DNA of 64,000 nt from a bacterium SCSIO 12827 (GTDB taxonomy: Bacteria > Pseudomonadota > Alphaproteobacteria > Rhodospirillales > Casp-alpha2), in assembly GCA_024397995.1 (NCBI GenBank), contig CP073746.1:620001-684000 (forward strand), in the 5' to 3' direction. Below are positions 16,682 to 26,214 of the stretch, one piece after another. The notes beneath the pieces were generated by a model that searched no databases, was not told where the DNA came from, and was given only the letters and a program-made list of their open reading frames with translations. A program made the translations under genes and the position numbers. Each line of letters starts with the position of its first letter. The first letter of the stretch is position 1.

Positions 16682-17845
16682 ATGGGCGTATACAATCTGG
16701 AGCGGCTGACCTTTCTTCTGGTCGATGACAACCGTTTCGTACTCAAGATTTTGCAGGACGTACTGAAAACCCTCGGGGCCGGTCAGGTCATCACCGCGGA
16801 GAACGGCGTCGAAGCAATTGAATTCCTGAGCGCCCATCACGGCCCTTATGGCTGTCCCGTGGATATGATCATTTCCGACCTGGTCATGGCGCCGATCGAC
16901 GGCCACCTGCTGCTGAAGTGGGTCCGCCAGGGCAAGGAATCGCCCAACCGCTTCATGCCTTTCATCATGATGTCCGGTGCCGCCGACGCGGAAAACGTCG
17001 AGAAGGCGCGCGACGGCGGGGCCAGCGAATTTCTGGCCAAGCCGTTTTCCGCCCAGACCGTTTGCAACCGGGTGCTTGAGGTCGTCGACTTTCCGCGCCA
17101 GTTCGTCGCAACCCGGGAATACTTTGGTCCCGACCGGCACCGCAAGAGCGACCCGAAGTGCCCTCACGACCGGCGCCGAATCAACGAAAAGGACGCGACC
17201 ATCGTCTATTCCTCGGACCGGGTGCGTCGCCCCAGGAACGATGGCGACGTCTTCCTGTTCCGCCTGCCCAACAAGCTGAAGGAAAAGGTCGGCGGCCTGG
17301 GCATGAGCCCGCCGGGCGAACTGCCGTTGCGCCACCTGCAGGCGGCGGATCAGCACCTACAGCGCAAGGGCTTGGAATTCCATGACTGGGCGCTCGGCTA
17401 TCTGGCGACTTTGTCGAGCATCTGCGAGCGCGCCCTGCAGCAATCGGTGGATCAGCGTGCCCGCCATTTCAAGAACATCAACCTGCTGGCCCATGAACTT
17501 CGCGGCCAGGGCGGAACCTTCGGCTACCCCATCATCACCAACGTCGGCGAGATGCTGTACAAGATGACTCAGGCGCCCTGTCCGACCGAAGACCGCGCGG
17601 TCAAGGTCATCAAGGCCCATATCGACACCATGCGCAGTGTGTTCCGTGACAAGATCACCGGCGACGGTGGTGAGATCGGCATTCAGTTGATGCAGGATCT
17701 GAAGCGGGCGATCCGAAAGTACACTTTCGAGGAACCCCGCGCCGAAGCCGCCGCCAAGGCGGCCAATGTCGCGAGACCGAAAGCGAAGCATGGCGGGGTC
17801 GAGCGCATCGTCGCCCCCCGTCCCAAGTCCGGCCCCGGCGACTGA
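16682..17845 (+). CDS. Receiver domain protein with Hpt-like C-terminal region
   Basis: 387 aa. Residues 9-130 form a receiver domain (FLLVDDNRFVLKIL, phospho-acceptor Asp66 in MIISDLVMAPIDG, SGAA, Lys in FLAKPFSA). A linker with REYFGPDRHRKSD, typical of alphaproteobacterial regulators, follows. The C-terminal helical region contains INLLAHELRGQGGTFGYP, which resembles the phospho-His helix of Hpt domains (AHxLKG...G). No DNA-binding or catalytic output domain is seen, so it may relay phosphate. It stands alone, with no kinase adjacent. Confidence 0.8.
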   Translation: MGVYNLERLTFLLVDDNRFVLKILQDVLKTLGAGQVITAENGVEAIEFLSAHHGPYGCPVDMIISDLVMAPIDGHLLLKWVRQGKESPNRFMPFIMMSGAADAENVEKARDGGASEFLAKPFSAQTVCNRVLEVVDFPRQFVATREYFGPDRHRKSDPKCPHDRRRINEKDATIVYSSDRVRRPRNDGDVFLFRLPNKLKEKVGGLGMSPPGELPLRHLQAADQHLQRKGLEFHDWALGYLATLSSICERALQQSVDQRARHFKNINLLAHELRGQGGTFGYPIITNVGEMLYKMTQAPCPTEDRAVKVIKAHIDTMRSVFRDKITGDGGEIGIQLMQDLKRAIRKYTFEEPRAEAAAKAANVARPKAKHGGVERIVAPRPKSGPGD

Positions 17846-17865
17846 CCGGCGACCGGGTACCAAGC

Positions 17866-19676
17866 TCAGCCGCCTTCGATCTCTTCCCGTTTCATCTCAA
17901 GCGCCAGCCACTCCTCTTCCAGGGTGGCCAGTTTCGCTTCGGCCTTGGTCAGGGCCGCCGCCGTATCGGTGAAGCGCGTGGCATTCTTGGCGAACAGGTT
18001 GGGATCGGACAGGACCTTCTTATGGCCCGCGATCTCTTCCTCAAGCTTGGCCATGCGGTCGGGCAGAATCTTCAACGCGTGACTGTCCTTGAAGGACAGT
18101 TTGCGCTTTTCCTTCGGTCCTCCCGGCGAAGACGAAGCCGCGTTCTTTGCCGCGCCCTTATCCTTCTTCGGCTTGTCGCGCAGTGGCGCCTCGCCGCGCT
18201 GCGCCAACATGTCGGAATAACCGCCGGGATATTCCCGCCATTGGCCTTCGCCTTCCCAAGCGACGGTCGAAGTCACGACCCGGTCGATGAAATCGCGGTC
18301 GTGACTGACCAGCAGAACGGCCCCTTCATAATCGGCCAGCATTTCCTGCAGCAGGTCGAGGGTTTCCAGGTCAAGATCGTTGGTCGGCTCGTCCAGCACC
18401 AGAAGGTTGGACGGGCGGGCCAAGGCACGGGCCAGCATCAGCCGCCCGCGCTCGCCGCCCGACAATTCGCCGATCGGGGTCGGTGCCTGTTCCGGCAGGA
18501 ACAGGAAGTCCTTCATGTAGCTGATGACGTGGCGCGGCTCGCCGCCGACGGAAATCGTGTCGCCGCTGCCGTCGGTCAGGGCGTCGGACAGGCTGGTCCG
18601 GGGGTTCAAGCTTTCGCGCTTTTGGTCCAGGGTCACCATCTCGACCGACACGCCGACCTTGACCTTGCCCGTATCGGGGGCGGCCTGGCCCGTCAGGATG
18701 TTCAACAGGGTCGTCTTGCCGGCCCCGTTGGGGCCGATGATACCGACCCGGTCGCCGCGCAGGATGCGGGTGGAAAATCCGTCGATCAGGGTGCGGTCGC
18801 CGTAGGCCTTGGTGATGTCCTCGGCGTCGATCACCAGCTTGCCCGAGGTTTCGCTCTGGGCGGCGGCCAGTTTCACCTCGCCGGTGACCTGGCGCAGTTC
18901 GCGTTTCTGCTGGCGCATGTCCATCAGATTGCCGAGCCTGCGCTGGTTGCGCTTGCGCCGGGCCGACACGCCGTGGATCAGCCAATGGGTTTCGGCGGCG
19001 ATCTTGCGGTCCAGCTTGTGGCGGGCGGTGCTTTCCTGTTCCAGCAATTCGTCGCGCCATTCCTCGAACGCGGCAAAGCCCTGTTCCAGGCGCTTGACCT
19101 CGCCCCGGTCCAGCCACAGGGTCGCCCGTGACAGGTTTTCCAGGAACCGGCGGTCGTGGCTGATCATCACGATGGCCGACGGCATGGACTTCAATTCCTG
19201 TTCCAGCCAGGCGATGGCGGGCAGGTCCAGGTGGTTGGTCGGCTCATCCAGCAACAGAATGTCGGGCTTGGGGGCCAAGGCGCGGGCCAGGGCGGCGCGC
19301 CGGGCCTCGCCGCCGGACAGATGGCCGGGGGTTTCCTGGCCGGTCAGGCCCAGGACATCCAAAAGATACTGTGCGCGGTAGGGATCGTCGCCCGGCGCCA
19401 GGCCGTCCTCGACATAATCCAGGGTCGTGGCGTGGCCGGACAGATCCGGTTCCTGCGCCAGATAGCGTACGGTCGCCCCGGCTGTACGAAAATTTCGCCC
19501 TTGTCCGGGTCGATCAGCCCGCCCGCGATCTTCAGCAGGGTTGATTTGCCGGACCCGTTGCGCCCGACCAGGCACAGGCGGTCGCCGCGCATGACGGCAA
19601 GCTCCGCCCCCCCAAGAAGCGGCGTGCCGCCGAAGGTCAGATCGATGTCGCGAAGGTGGAGGATGGGTGGGGCCAA
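17866..19676 (-). pseudogene. uup: ABC-F ATPase (Uup-like) with a one-base frameshift
   Basis: About 603 codons if repaired. The first domain starts MAPPILHLRDIDLTFGG with Walker A GRNGSGKST in one frame; after GEIFVQPG the reading continues in another frame with TVRYLAQEPDLS. Adding one base to the run of four C (plus strand 19476-19479) restores a continuous protein. The rest is intact: LSGGEARR, LLLDEPTNHLD, second Walker A GPNGAGKTT, LSGGERGR, VLDEPTNDLD and the C-terminal coiled coil (LEEEIAGHKK, LEEEWLALEMKREE) that marks Uup. ABC-F proteins act on ribosomes or branched DNA rather than in transport. A sequencing error in the homopolymer is as likely as a real mutation. Confidence 0.82.
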
Positions 19677-19775
19677 GGGTGGGGAAACCTAGTCTGTGGG
19701 CGAGAAGCGCCGCACATTACTAAATTCCGCGCGCCAATGGAGAAATTCCTTTGGCCTTTCTGAAAGCGGCCCGCG

Positions 19776-20555
19776 TTATCCCCGAACCCGGTCGAGAAAC
19801 GGGCCGACCGCCGCCAAAAAGCCAGCCGGATTGTCGATATTCGACAGATGGGCCGCGTCCGGAATGACTTCCAGCGTCGATCCCGTGACCAGGGCATGGA
19901 CGCTTTCCGCCGCCGCCAGGGGGGTGCGCTGATCCTGGTCGCCGGTGACGATATGCATGGGCTTGTCGATGCCCTGCAACTGCGTGCGCACGTCCTCGGT
20001 AAAGACGGAGCGCACGGCGTCCAGGTAATCGTCCTTGGTCATGCCGGTGATGGCGGCGATCAGGGCCTGATGATGAGCCGCATCGGTCGCCGGCAGCAGG
20101 GTGCTGTCGGCATAGTCCTTGGCGAACTCGGTCATGGTCATGGTCGCCATCTTGGCTTCCATGCCTTTGACCCGGTCCGGCCCCGCGTCGCCCATGAAAG
20201 CGAAGCTGTCTGCATAGACGATGGACAGAACATCATCGGGGGCCATGGCGTGCAGGCGGGCGCATTGCAGCCCGCCCATGGAAATCCCCATGATGTGCGC
20301 AGGCAACAAGCCCAGTTCCTTGAGCAACGCATGGGCATCCTCGGCGACGGCCTGCATGCTCACCCCGCCCCGATTGGACGAACGGCCATGGCCGCGGGCG
20401 TCCAGGGCGACGCAGGTGAACTTATCCTGCAGGGCCGAGATCTGGCCGTCCCACAGATAACCGTTGGTGCCCAGGCTGTGCAGCATCAGCAGGGTCGGGC
20501 CGCTGCCGGCCTGGCGGTAATGAAGGGTTTCGCCGTTAACGGAAATCGTGGTCAT
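19776..20555 (-). CDS. Alpha/beta hydrolase, 3-oxoadipate enol-lactonase-like
   Basis: 259 aa, full length. It starts MTTISVNGETLHYRQAGSGPTLLMLHSLGTNGYLWD, with nucleophile Ser in GISMGGL, Asp in VTGDQDQRTP and His in PDAAHLSNID. The pattern matches the PcaD-like subgroup, but the substrate is not fixed by sequence. It ends the leftward cox-type operon, 15 bases after the hydratase gene, so it probably acts late in that pathway, for example opening a lactone or hydrolysing a thioester or ester. Confidence 0.85.
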   Translation of the reverse strand: MTTISVNGETLHYRQAGSGPTLLMLHSLGTNGYLWDGQISALQDKFTCVALDARGHGRSSNRGGVSMQAVAEDAHALLKELGLLPAHIMGISMGGLQCARLHAMAPDDVLSIVYADSFAFMGDAGPDRVKGMEAKMATMTMTEFAKDYADSTLLPATDAAHHQALIAAITGMTKDDYLDAVRSVFTEDVRTQLQGIDKPMHIVTGDQDQRTPLAAAESVHALVTGSTLEVIPDAAHLSNIDNPAGFLAAVGPFLDRVRG

Positions 20556-20570
20556 GGATTGGTCCTGTTC

Positions 20571-21308
20571 TTAGGTTTTGTCTTGGGAGGTTATCTCGAC
20601 CGCAATCAGGTTTGCCCCATAACGCGCCTGTCCGGCAAGGTCCATGGTCGGGGCGAGGCGCATGTATTCCTTGATCGCGACCAGGGCGTCGCGGTCCCGG
20701 TCGGCTAATTTGGCAATATAGGCATCGACCGCCGCCGTCAGGCTGCCCTTGAGGGCAACCCGGGAAATTAGCCCGAAAGTGTGGGCCGTTTGCGCGTCGA
20801 TTTCGTCCCGGGTCAGCACCATGTCGAGCACGGCCTTGGCCGGCATTTTCGGCAGGGCGGCGGAAATCGCCAGGGTCGGTGGCAGGTTACCGTCCATTTC
20901 CGGCATGGAGAAGCGGGCGCTCTCTTCGGCAATGGTCACATCCGCCTGAGCAGCGAAGGCGCAGCCGAAACCCTTGGCCCGGCCCTGCACGGCGGCCAGC
21001 ACGGGCACCGGCGTCATGCGCAGGTTTTCGTAGACGCCCAAGATGGCATCGGCGACCCGCTCGCGAAACGCTCGCGCGTTGGCAGGCGGCGTCACGCCCG
21101 GCACGATGCGCCGGCCCAGGCAGAAATCGCCCCCTTCGCCGGTCACCACCACAAGCTTCACGGCCTTGTCCGACCCTTCCGCGCGGATGGCGGCACCAAT
21201 GGCCTGCATGTCGGGCGGGGCCAGGGTGTTGCCCTCCGCCCCCTGGCACAGGGTCACACGGGCGACGGGGCCGTCGCGGGAAACGCGGAAACGGTCGCTG
21301 GTGCTCAT
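20571..21308 (-). CDS. Enoyl-CoA hydratase/isomerase family protein
   Basis: 245 aa starting MSTSDRFRVSRDG. Crotonase features: VVVTGEGGDFCLGRR, the oxyanion region VQGRAKGFGCAFAAQADVTIA and FSMPEMDGNLPP, where family members carry a catalytic Glu (here in PEMDG). The start overlaps the coxL stop by one base (TGATG), so it is part of the same operon. It presumably handles a CoA ester derived from the molybdenum hydroxylase product. Confidence 0.88.
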   Translation of the reverse strand: MSTSDRFRVSRDGPVARVTLCQGAEGNTLAPPDMQAIGAAIRAEGSDKAVKLVVVTGEGGDFCLGRRIVPGVTPPANARAFRERVADAILGVYENLRMTPVPVLAAVQGRAKGFGCAFAAQADVTIAEESARFSMPEMDGNLPPTLAISAALPKMPAKAVLDMVLTRDEIDAQTAHTFGLISRVALKGSLTAAVDAYIAKLADRDRDALVAIKEYMRLAPTMDLAGQARYGANLIAVEITSQDKT

Positions 21309-23659
21309 CAGCAGTCCTCCTGAATGGGCTCTTGCGCGGCGTTGATCAGCTCGATGATACGCTGCGGGGTGATGGGGCAATCGGTGATGCGGATGTCGAA
21401 GGGCGATAAGGCGTTCTCCACCGCCGCGACGATGGCGGCGGGGGCGGGGATGGTGCCGCCCTCGCCGGCCCCCTTGGCACCCAGCGGATTCAGAGGCGTC
21501 GGGCTTTCCATATGCACGATGTCGCAGGTCGGTACGATTTCCGCCGTTGGCATCAGGTAGTCGGCGAAGGTGGTGGTCAGGGGATTGGCGTCGGCGTCGA
21601 ACACCATGCGTTCCAACAGCGCGTTGCCGATGCCGTGGGCGACCCCGCCCTGGACCTGGCCGTCGACCAGCATGGGGTTGATGACCGTGCCGCAGTCGTG
21701 AACCACGGTGTATTTCAGGATGGTGACTTGGCCGGTGTCCGCATCGACCTCGACCTCGGCGAGGTGGCTGCCGTTGGAATAGGTGGCCTGCGGCGGGGTG
21801 AAGTATCCCGACGCTTCCAAATCCGGTTTCACCCCCACGGGCAGGGCATAGCCCGGCATGCCGCTGGTCATCTTGGCCAGTTCTTCGAAGGTGATGCTGT
21901 CGCCCTGTTCACCCTTGATGCGCACGGCGCCATGGGTCAGTTCCACGTCTTCCGGCTTCACGTCGAACTTGGCGGCGGCCAGGGCCAGGGTCTTGCCGCG
22001 CAGTTCGGCGGAGGCCATGCGAACGGACGACCCGGCGTTGACGGTAATTCTGGAAGCATACGTCCCCGCACCGCGCGGCATGACGCCCGTATCGCCGCCG
22101 ACCACGTCGATGTCGCCCATGTCCACGTTCAATTCGTCCGCGCAGATCTGCGCCAGGGTCGTGCGGTGGGCCTGTCCCGCCGCCGCCGCCCCGGTATAGA
22201 TCGCGACGCGCCCGTTGGTCAGGATGCGGATGGTCGCCCCCTCGAAGGGGCCCAGGCCCGTGCCCTCCACATAATTGCCGATGCCGATGCCGATGTGGCG
22301 CCCTTCGGCCAATGCCGCCTTCTGGCGGGCCGGAAAATCGTCATAGCCGGCGGCGGCCAAGGCCTGGGCCTGGGATTCCGGATAGTCGCCGGTGTCGTAC
22401 ATCACCGGCGCGCCGTCGCGGTAGGTCAGGCCCATGTCGTAGGGCATGTCCGATGCCTGGATGAAATTGCGCCGGCGTACTTCGGCCGGGTCGAGGTTCA
22501 GTTTTTGCGCCACGGCGTCCATCAGCCGTTCCATGGCGAACACGGCCTGCGGCCGCCCGGCACCCCGCAAGGGCGTGGTCGGCACCAGGTTGGTGAAGGC
22601 GATGGTCACCGCCATGCGGTAAGCCGGCAGCTTGTAGGGCCCGGGCAGGGTGGTGGCCGAGATATAGGGCATGATGATGCCCCAGGGCAGATAGGCCCCG
22701 GCATCGTGGATCAACGTTCCCTTGATGCCGAGCAGCACACCATTCGCGTCCACGGCGGCGGATACGTCCCAGACCTGGTCCCGCTCCTGCGTCGTGGTCA
22801 GGAAATGTTCGCGCCGGTCCTCGGCCCATTTCACGGGCCGACCCAACAGGCGGGCCGCCGCCGGAATGACCAGTTCTTCCGGATAGACCTGGTTCTTGGG
22901 CCCGAAGCCGCCGCCCACGTCAGGCGTGATGACCCGCACGCGGTCTTCGGGCAGGCCGAACATGTCGATCACGGCGCGCTGGGTGTTGTGGGGTGTTTGG
23001 GTCGACGTCCAGATGCGAAAAGCGTCGCTGACCAGATCATAGACAGCGACCACGCCCCGGCATTCCATGGGATGACCGGTGCCCCGGTGGGGCGCGTACC
23101 GTTCGCGGATGACATGGGCGGCGTTGCGGAACGCCGCGTCCACATCGCCGAAGCCCAGGTTCAGCCGCCCGGCGATGTTATCGGTCATCGAAGAATGGGT
23201 GACGGGCGCACCCGGCTTCAGGGCCGTGTCGCAATGGCTGGCGGCGGGCAGGGGTTCCCAATCGACGATCACCCGTTCCGCCGCGTCCTCGGCCAGGTGG
23301 CGGCTATCGGCGATCACGACCGCCACCGCCTCGCCGACGAAGCAGACTTCCGACGTGGCCAGCGGCTCCTGGGTCACGGCATAGGTGATTTCCGGATGGG
23401 GGACTTGCAGCAGGATGCGCTTGTCCCGCATCTCGGGCGGCAGGTCCTGGGCCGTCAGCACGGCGACCACGCCCGGCATGGCGCGGGCATCCTCGGCATC
23501 GATTTCGGTGAAGGTGGCATGGGCGAAGGGGCTGCGCACGAAGGCGGCTTCCAGCATCCCCGGCAGTTTCAGATCGTCCAGGAACTGGCCGCGGCCGGTC
23601 AGCAGGTCCGGGTCTTCCAATCGCTTCACGCGCTGGCCGACGAAGGCGGTCGAACTCAT
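21308..23659 (-). CDS. coxL: Molybdenum hydroxylase large subunit (CoxL-like, form II)
   Basis: 783 aa starting MSSTAFVGQRVKRLEDPDLLTGRGQFLDD. Molybdopterin-domain motifs include GGGFGPKNQVYPEE, TTPLRGAGRPQAVFAMERL and the catalytic glutamate in GAKGAGEGGTIPAPAAI. The CO-specific AYRCSFR loop is absent and PLRGAGR stands there instead, so this is a form II (xanthine-dehydrogenase-family) enzyme, probably hydroxylating an organic substrate rather than CO. ATG overlaps the coxS stop (ATGA). It works as a heterotrimer with the two following subunits. Confidence 0.92.
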   Translation of the reverse strand: MSSTAFVGQRVKRLEDPDLLTGRGQFLDDLKLPGMLEAAFVRSPFAHATFTEIDAEDARAMPGVVAVLTAQDLPPEMRDKRILLQVPHPEITYAVTQEPLATSEVCFVGEAVAVVIADSRHLAEDAAERVIVDWEPLPAASHCDTALKPGAPVTHSSMTDNIAGRLNLGFGDVDAAFRNAAHVIRERYAPHRGTGHPMECRGVVAVYDLVSDAFRIWTSTQTPHNTQRAVIDMFGLPEDRVRVITPDVGGGFGPKNQVYPEELVIPAAARLLGRPVKWAEDRREHFLTTTQERDQVWDVSAAVDANGVLLGIKGTLIHDAGAYLPWGIIMPYISATTLPGPYKLPAYRMAVTIAFTNLVPTTPLRGAGRPQAVFAMERLMDAVAQKLNLDPAEVRRRNFIQASDMPYDMGLTYRDGAPVMYDTGDYPESQAQALAAAGYDDFPARQKAALAEGRHIGIGIGNYVEGTGLGPFEGATIRILTNGRVAIYTGAAAAGQAHRTTLAQICADELNVDMGDIDVVGGDTGVMPRGAGTYASRITVNAGSSVRMASAELRGKTLALAAAKFDVKPEDVELTHGAVRIKGEQGDSITFEELAKMTSGMPGYALPVGVKPDLEASGYFTPPQATYSNGSHLAEVEVDADTGQVTILKYTVVHDCGTVINPMLVDGQVQGGVAHGIGNALLERMVFDADANPLTTTFADYLMPTAEIVPTCDIVHMESPTPLNPLGAKGAGEGGTIPAPAAIVAAVENALSPFDIRITDCPITPQRIIELINAAQEPIQEDC

Positions 23660-24156
23660 GACGCGGTCCCCCCGCGCATGGTCTCGGCGGCGGCCAGCGC
23701 CGCGCGCACGATGGTGTCGTATCCCGTGCAGCGGCAGATGTTGCCGGAAAGGGCTTCGCGCAATTCCGGCTCGTCCGCGTTCGGATGATCGCGCAGATAG
23801 GCCGTCAGCGTCGTCAGGATGCCTGGGGTGCAGAACCCGCATTGCAGGCCGTGATGCTCCATGAAGGCCCCTTGCAGGGGGCTCAAGGTACCGTCTTCGC
23901 CGACCAATCCCTCGATGGTGGTGACCTGGCACCCCTCGGCCTGAACCGCCAGCATCAGACAGCCGCGCACGGCCTGGCCATCGACCAGAACGGTGCAGGC
24001 GCCGCAGACCCCATGTTCACATCCCAGGTGCGTGCCGGTCAGGCCCAGGCCGTGGCGCAGGAAATCGGCCAGGGAATAGCGGTCTTCCGTTACGGCGGAA
24101 TGTTCCTTGCCGTTGACGGTCAGGGTGATGCGGCGTTTGGGCAGGGCATCAGACAT
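23656..24156 (-). CDS. coxS: Molybdenum hydroxylase small [2Fe-2S] subunit
   Basis: 166 aa starting MSDALPKRRITLTVNGKEH. The plant-ferredoxin-type cluster ligands are in GCEHGVCGACTVLVDGQ plus a later Cys (VRGCLML), and the second, all-helical cluster is in QCGFCTPG and NICRCTGYD. It passes electrons from the molybdenum site to FAD. Its start overlaps the end of coxM by eight bases. Confidence 0.93.
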   Translation of the reverse strand: MSDALPKRRITLTVNGKEHSAVTEDRYSLADFLRHGLGLTGTHLGCEHGVCGACTVLVDGQAVRGCLMLAVQAEGCQVTTIEGLVGEDGTLSPLQGAFMEHHGLQCGFCTPGILTTLTAYLRDHPNADEPELREALSGNICRCTGYDTIVRAALAAAETMRGGTAS

Positions 24157-25024
24157 GGGCGGGCTCCGACGCGCGGACGCAGGCATTGGCGAGGGAACGG
24201 CGCAGCAGCACGCCCGCGAGGTGTTGGCGGTAGGTTTCCGTGACCAGGGCGTCGCCGGCCATGGGCCGCTCGGCGATGAGGGCGCCCGCCGCGCGGAACA
24301 GGGCGTCCGACGGCGCCTCACCGATCATCATGGCTTCCACGTCGGTCGGGCGGACCGGCCCGTCGTCGATGCCGATCAGCACCACGGCGGCGCGGTCGAT
24401 GCATCCGTTTGCGTCCAGGGTGATCAGGCTGCCGACACCGGCCATGGCGAAATCGCCGTGGCGTTGGGCGAATTCCCGGAAATCCCAGCCGTGGCCCGAA
24501 GGCCAGGCATCGAAAGAAAGGGAGGTCAGAATTTCGCCCCCGTTGATATCGGGGGTCATGTAGCCCAGGGGGTAATCGGCCATGGCGACGCGGCGCGTGC
24601 CGTTCTGGCTGGTCAACGTGATCTCGGCCCCCAACAGGGCGGCCATACCCGGCAGTTCCGCCGCCGGGTCCAGGTGCGCCAGCGACCCGCCCACCGTGCC
24701 CCGATTGCGAGTCTGGACATGGCCGACAAAGCCGAGTGCTTCGCGCAGAATCGGGCAGCAGGCGGCCAAGGCGGCGTCTTCCAACACCGTGCGCTGGCGG
24801 GTCATGGCACCGAGGGTGACGCGCCCGCCGTCAATCGTGATCCCGGCGATCTCCGCCACCGGGTTGAGGTCGATCAGATGGTCGACCGCGACATAGCGCA
24901 GGTTCATCATGGCCATCAGGGACTGCCCGCCGGACAAGAGCCGCGCGTTGTCCAGCGTCGCCGCCATCTCGGCGGCCTCGGCGAGGGACCCTGCCCGATG
25001 ATAGGTGAAGGGGGCGGGCTTCAT
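24149..25024 (-). CDS. coxM: Molybdenum hydroxylase FAD-binding medium subunit
   Basis: 291 aa starting MKPAPFTYHRAGSLAEAAEM. FAD pyrophosphate-binding motifs ARLLSGGQSLMAMMNLRY and TRNRGTVGGSLAHLDPAAELP (TIGG-type) are clear. It overlaps the coxG stop (ATGA) upstream and coxS downstream. Electron acceptor beyond FAD is not evident. Confidence 0.92.
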   Translation of the reverse strand: MKPAPFTYHRAGSLAEAAEMAATLDNARLLSGGQSLMAMMNLRYVAVDHLIDLNPVAEIAGITIDGGRVTLGAMTRQRTVLEDAALAACCPILREALGFVGHVQTRNRGTVGGSLAHLDPAAELPGMAALLGAEITLTSQNGTRRVAMADYPLGYMTPDINGGEILTSLSFDAWPSGHGWDFREFAQRHGDFAMAGVGSLITLDANGCIDRAAVVLIGIDDGPVRPTDVEAMMIGEAPSDALFRAAGALIAERPMAGDALVTETYRQHLAGVLLRRSLANACVRASEPAHV

Positions 25025-25572
25025 GCGTCGGGCGTGTCCAGCTTGCCGGCCTTGAAGCGCGCCGTCAGCCCCTGCCACAAAAGCGACCCCACCTTGATCG
25101 CTTCCGGGTCCGGCTCTTCCCCGCTGTCGATGCGCTTGCTCAGGCGGGCCGCGAACTGATCGACCAACTGCTGCGCCGTCTTGGTGACCATGCCGGCCCC
25201 CCGCGCGTATTGGATGATGCTGCCGGCCAGGTTCAGGTCCGTCACCAGTTCCACGCGGGTGCCGTTGGCGGTCGGATGCAGTTGGAAGGTCACGGTGGCA
25301 TGGGCAGAGCCGCGGCCCCGGTCTTCCCGCCCCTTGGCGGACACGCGGACCTTCATGACCTCCGGGTCCACGTCCTCGATCACCGCCGTGCCGCGGAACG
25401 ACAGGCTGACCGGGCCCAGTTTCAGTTCTACCATGCCTTCGTAGGTGTGCTCGTCCACCACCGCTGTCAGCTTGGTGCCGGGCAGGCAGGGCGCGACATA
25501 GGGGATATTCAGCAAGGTGCGCCAGGCATCGTCGGGGGCAAGGCCGAGGTCCAAAGTGTTCTCGATGATCAC
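25021..25572 (-). CDS. coxG: CoxG-like SRPBCC protein
   Basis: 183 aa. MIIENTLDLGLAPDDAWRTLLNIPYVAPCLPG and the YEGMVELKLGPVSLSFRGTA strand pattern are characteristic of the carbon-monoxide-dehydrogenase subunit G family, which in aerobic CO oxidisers helps anchor or assemble the enzyme at the membrane. It begins inside the MarR gene stop (ATGA overlap) and is the second gene of the operon. Confidence 0.9.
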   Translation of the reverse strand: MIIENTLDLGLAPDDAWRTLLNIPYVAPCLPGTKLTAVVDEHTYEGMVELKLGPVSLSFRGTAVIEDVDPEVMKVRVSAKGREDRGRGSAHATVTFQLHPTANGTRVELVTDLNLAGSIIQYARGAGMVTKTAQQLVDQFAARLSKRIDSGEEPDPEAIKVGSLLWQGLTARFKAGKLDTPDA

Positions 25573-26108
25573 GGCACCGGGCTCCGTTTGTCGGATTCCG
25601 GTGCTTCGAATTCGGCCAGCATCTTTTTCAGCAGGGCCGCGAGGGTATCCTGCTCCGCCGGGGTCAGGGTCTCGATCAAGCGGGCCTGGGTTTCCACATG
25701 GGCGACAAGGGCCTGTTCGATCAGCTTCCGCCCTCGGTCGGTCAGGACGATCCGCACGCTGCGGCCGTCATCACGGTTGGCCCGGCGCACGACATATCCC
25801 GATCGCTCCAACTGGTCGATGCGGTGGGTCATGGTGCCCGACGTGACCATGGTCGAGGCGATCAATTCACCCGGTGACAGGCTGTAGGGCGGACCGACGC
25901 GGAGCAGGGTCGACAGCACGTCGAACCCCGCCACATTCAGGTCGAACTTGGCCCAGGTCTCTTCCATCCCGCGCAGAAAGAAGGTGCCGAGCCGCCGCAC
26001 GCGACCGACCACGCCCATGGGCGCGGTGGCCAGGTTCGGAAATCCCTGCCGCCATTCGGCAAGAATGCGGTCGACATGATCCTCGGGGCGATTCAAAGAG
26101 TGATCCAT
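25569..26108 (-). CDS. MarR-family transcriptional regulator
   Basis: 179 aa. A winged-helix region (LSPGELIASTMVTSGTMTHRIDQLERSGYVVRRANRDDGRSVRIVLTDRG read as separate segments) has the DDGRS wing typical of MarR. It is the first gene of the cox-type operon and a perfect 16-base palindrome stands 25 bases upstream of its start, so autoregulation and operon control by a phenolic or acid ligand are likely. The ligand is unknown. Confidence 0.9.
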   Translation of the reverse strand: MDHSLNRPEDHVDRILAEWRQGFPNLATAPMGVVGRVRRLGTFFLRGMEETWAKFDLNVAGFDVLSTLLRVGPPYSLSPGELIASTMVTSGTMTHRIDQLERSGYVVRRANRDDGRSVRIVLTDRGRKLIEQALVAHVETQARLIETLTPAEQDTLAALLKKMLAEFEAPESDKRSPVP

Positions 26109-26132
26109 GCCGGACAGTATTCTCTGGCAACT

Positions 26133-26148
26133 ATCTTGACGTCAAGAT
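26133..26148. promoter_or_regulatory. Perfect palindrome, probable MarR operator
   Basis: ATCTTGACGTCAAGAT is a perfect 16-base palindrome located 25-40 bases upstream of the marR start codon. Its place and symmetry fit an autoregulatory MarR dimer site controlling the whole operon. Confidence 0.7.
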
Positions 26149-26214
26149 TAATTTTCAAATCCGGATATGGCGTTCGGCGCGGCACCCGATCACCGGATGC
26201 CGCGCCGAAGATAT

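Noticed and set aside
21308-23659. Aerobic carbon monoxide dehydrogenase (form I)
   Set aside because: The CO-specific AYRCSFR loop is missing; the operon also contains hydratase and lactonase-like genes.
21512-23788. Long rightward frame of 758 aa antisense to coxL
   Set aside because: Low-complexity His/Gly/Arg protein with no domain; coxL on the other strand is unmistakable.
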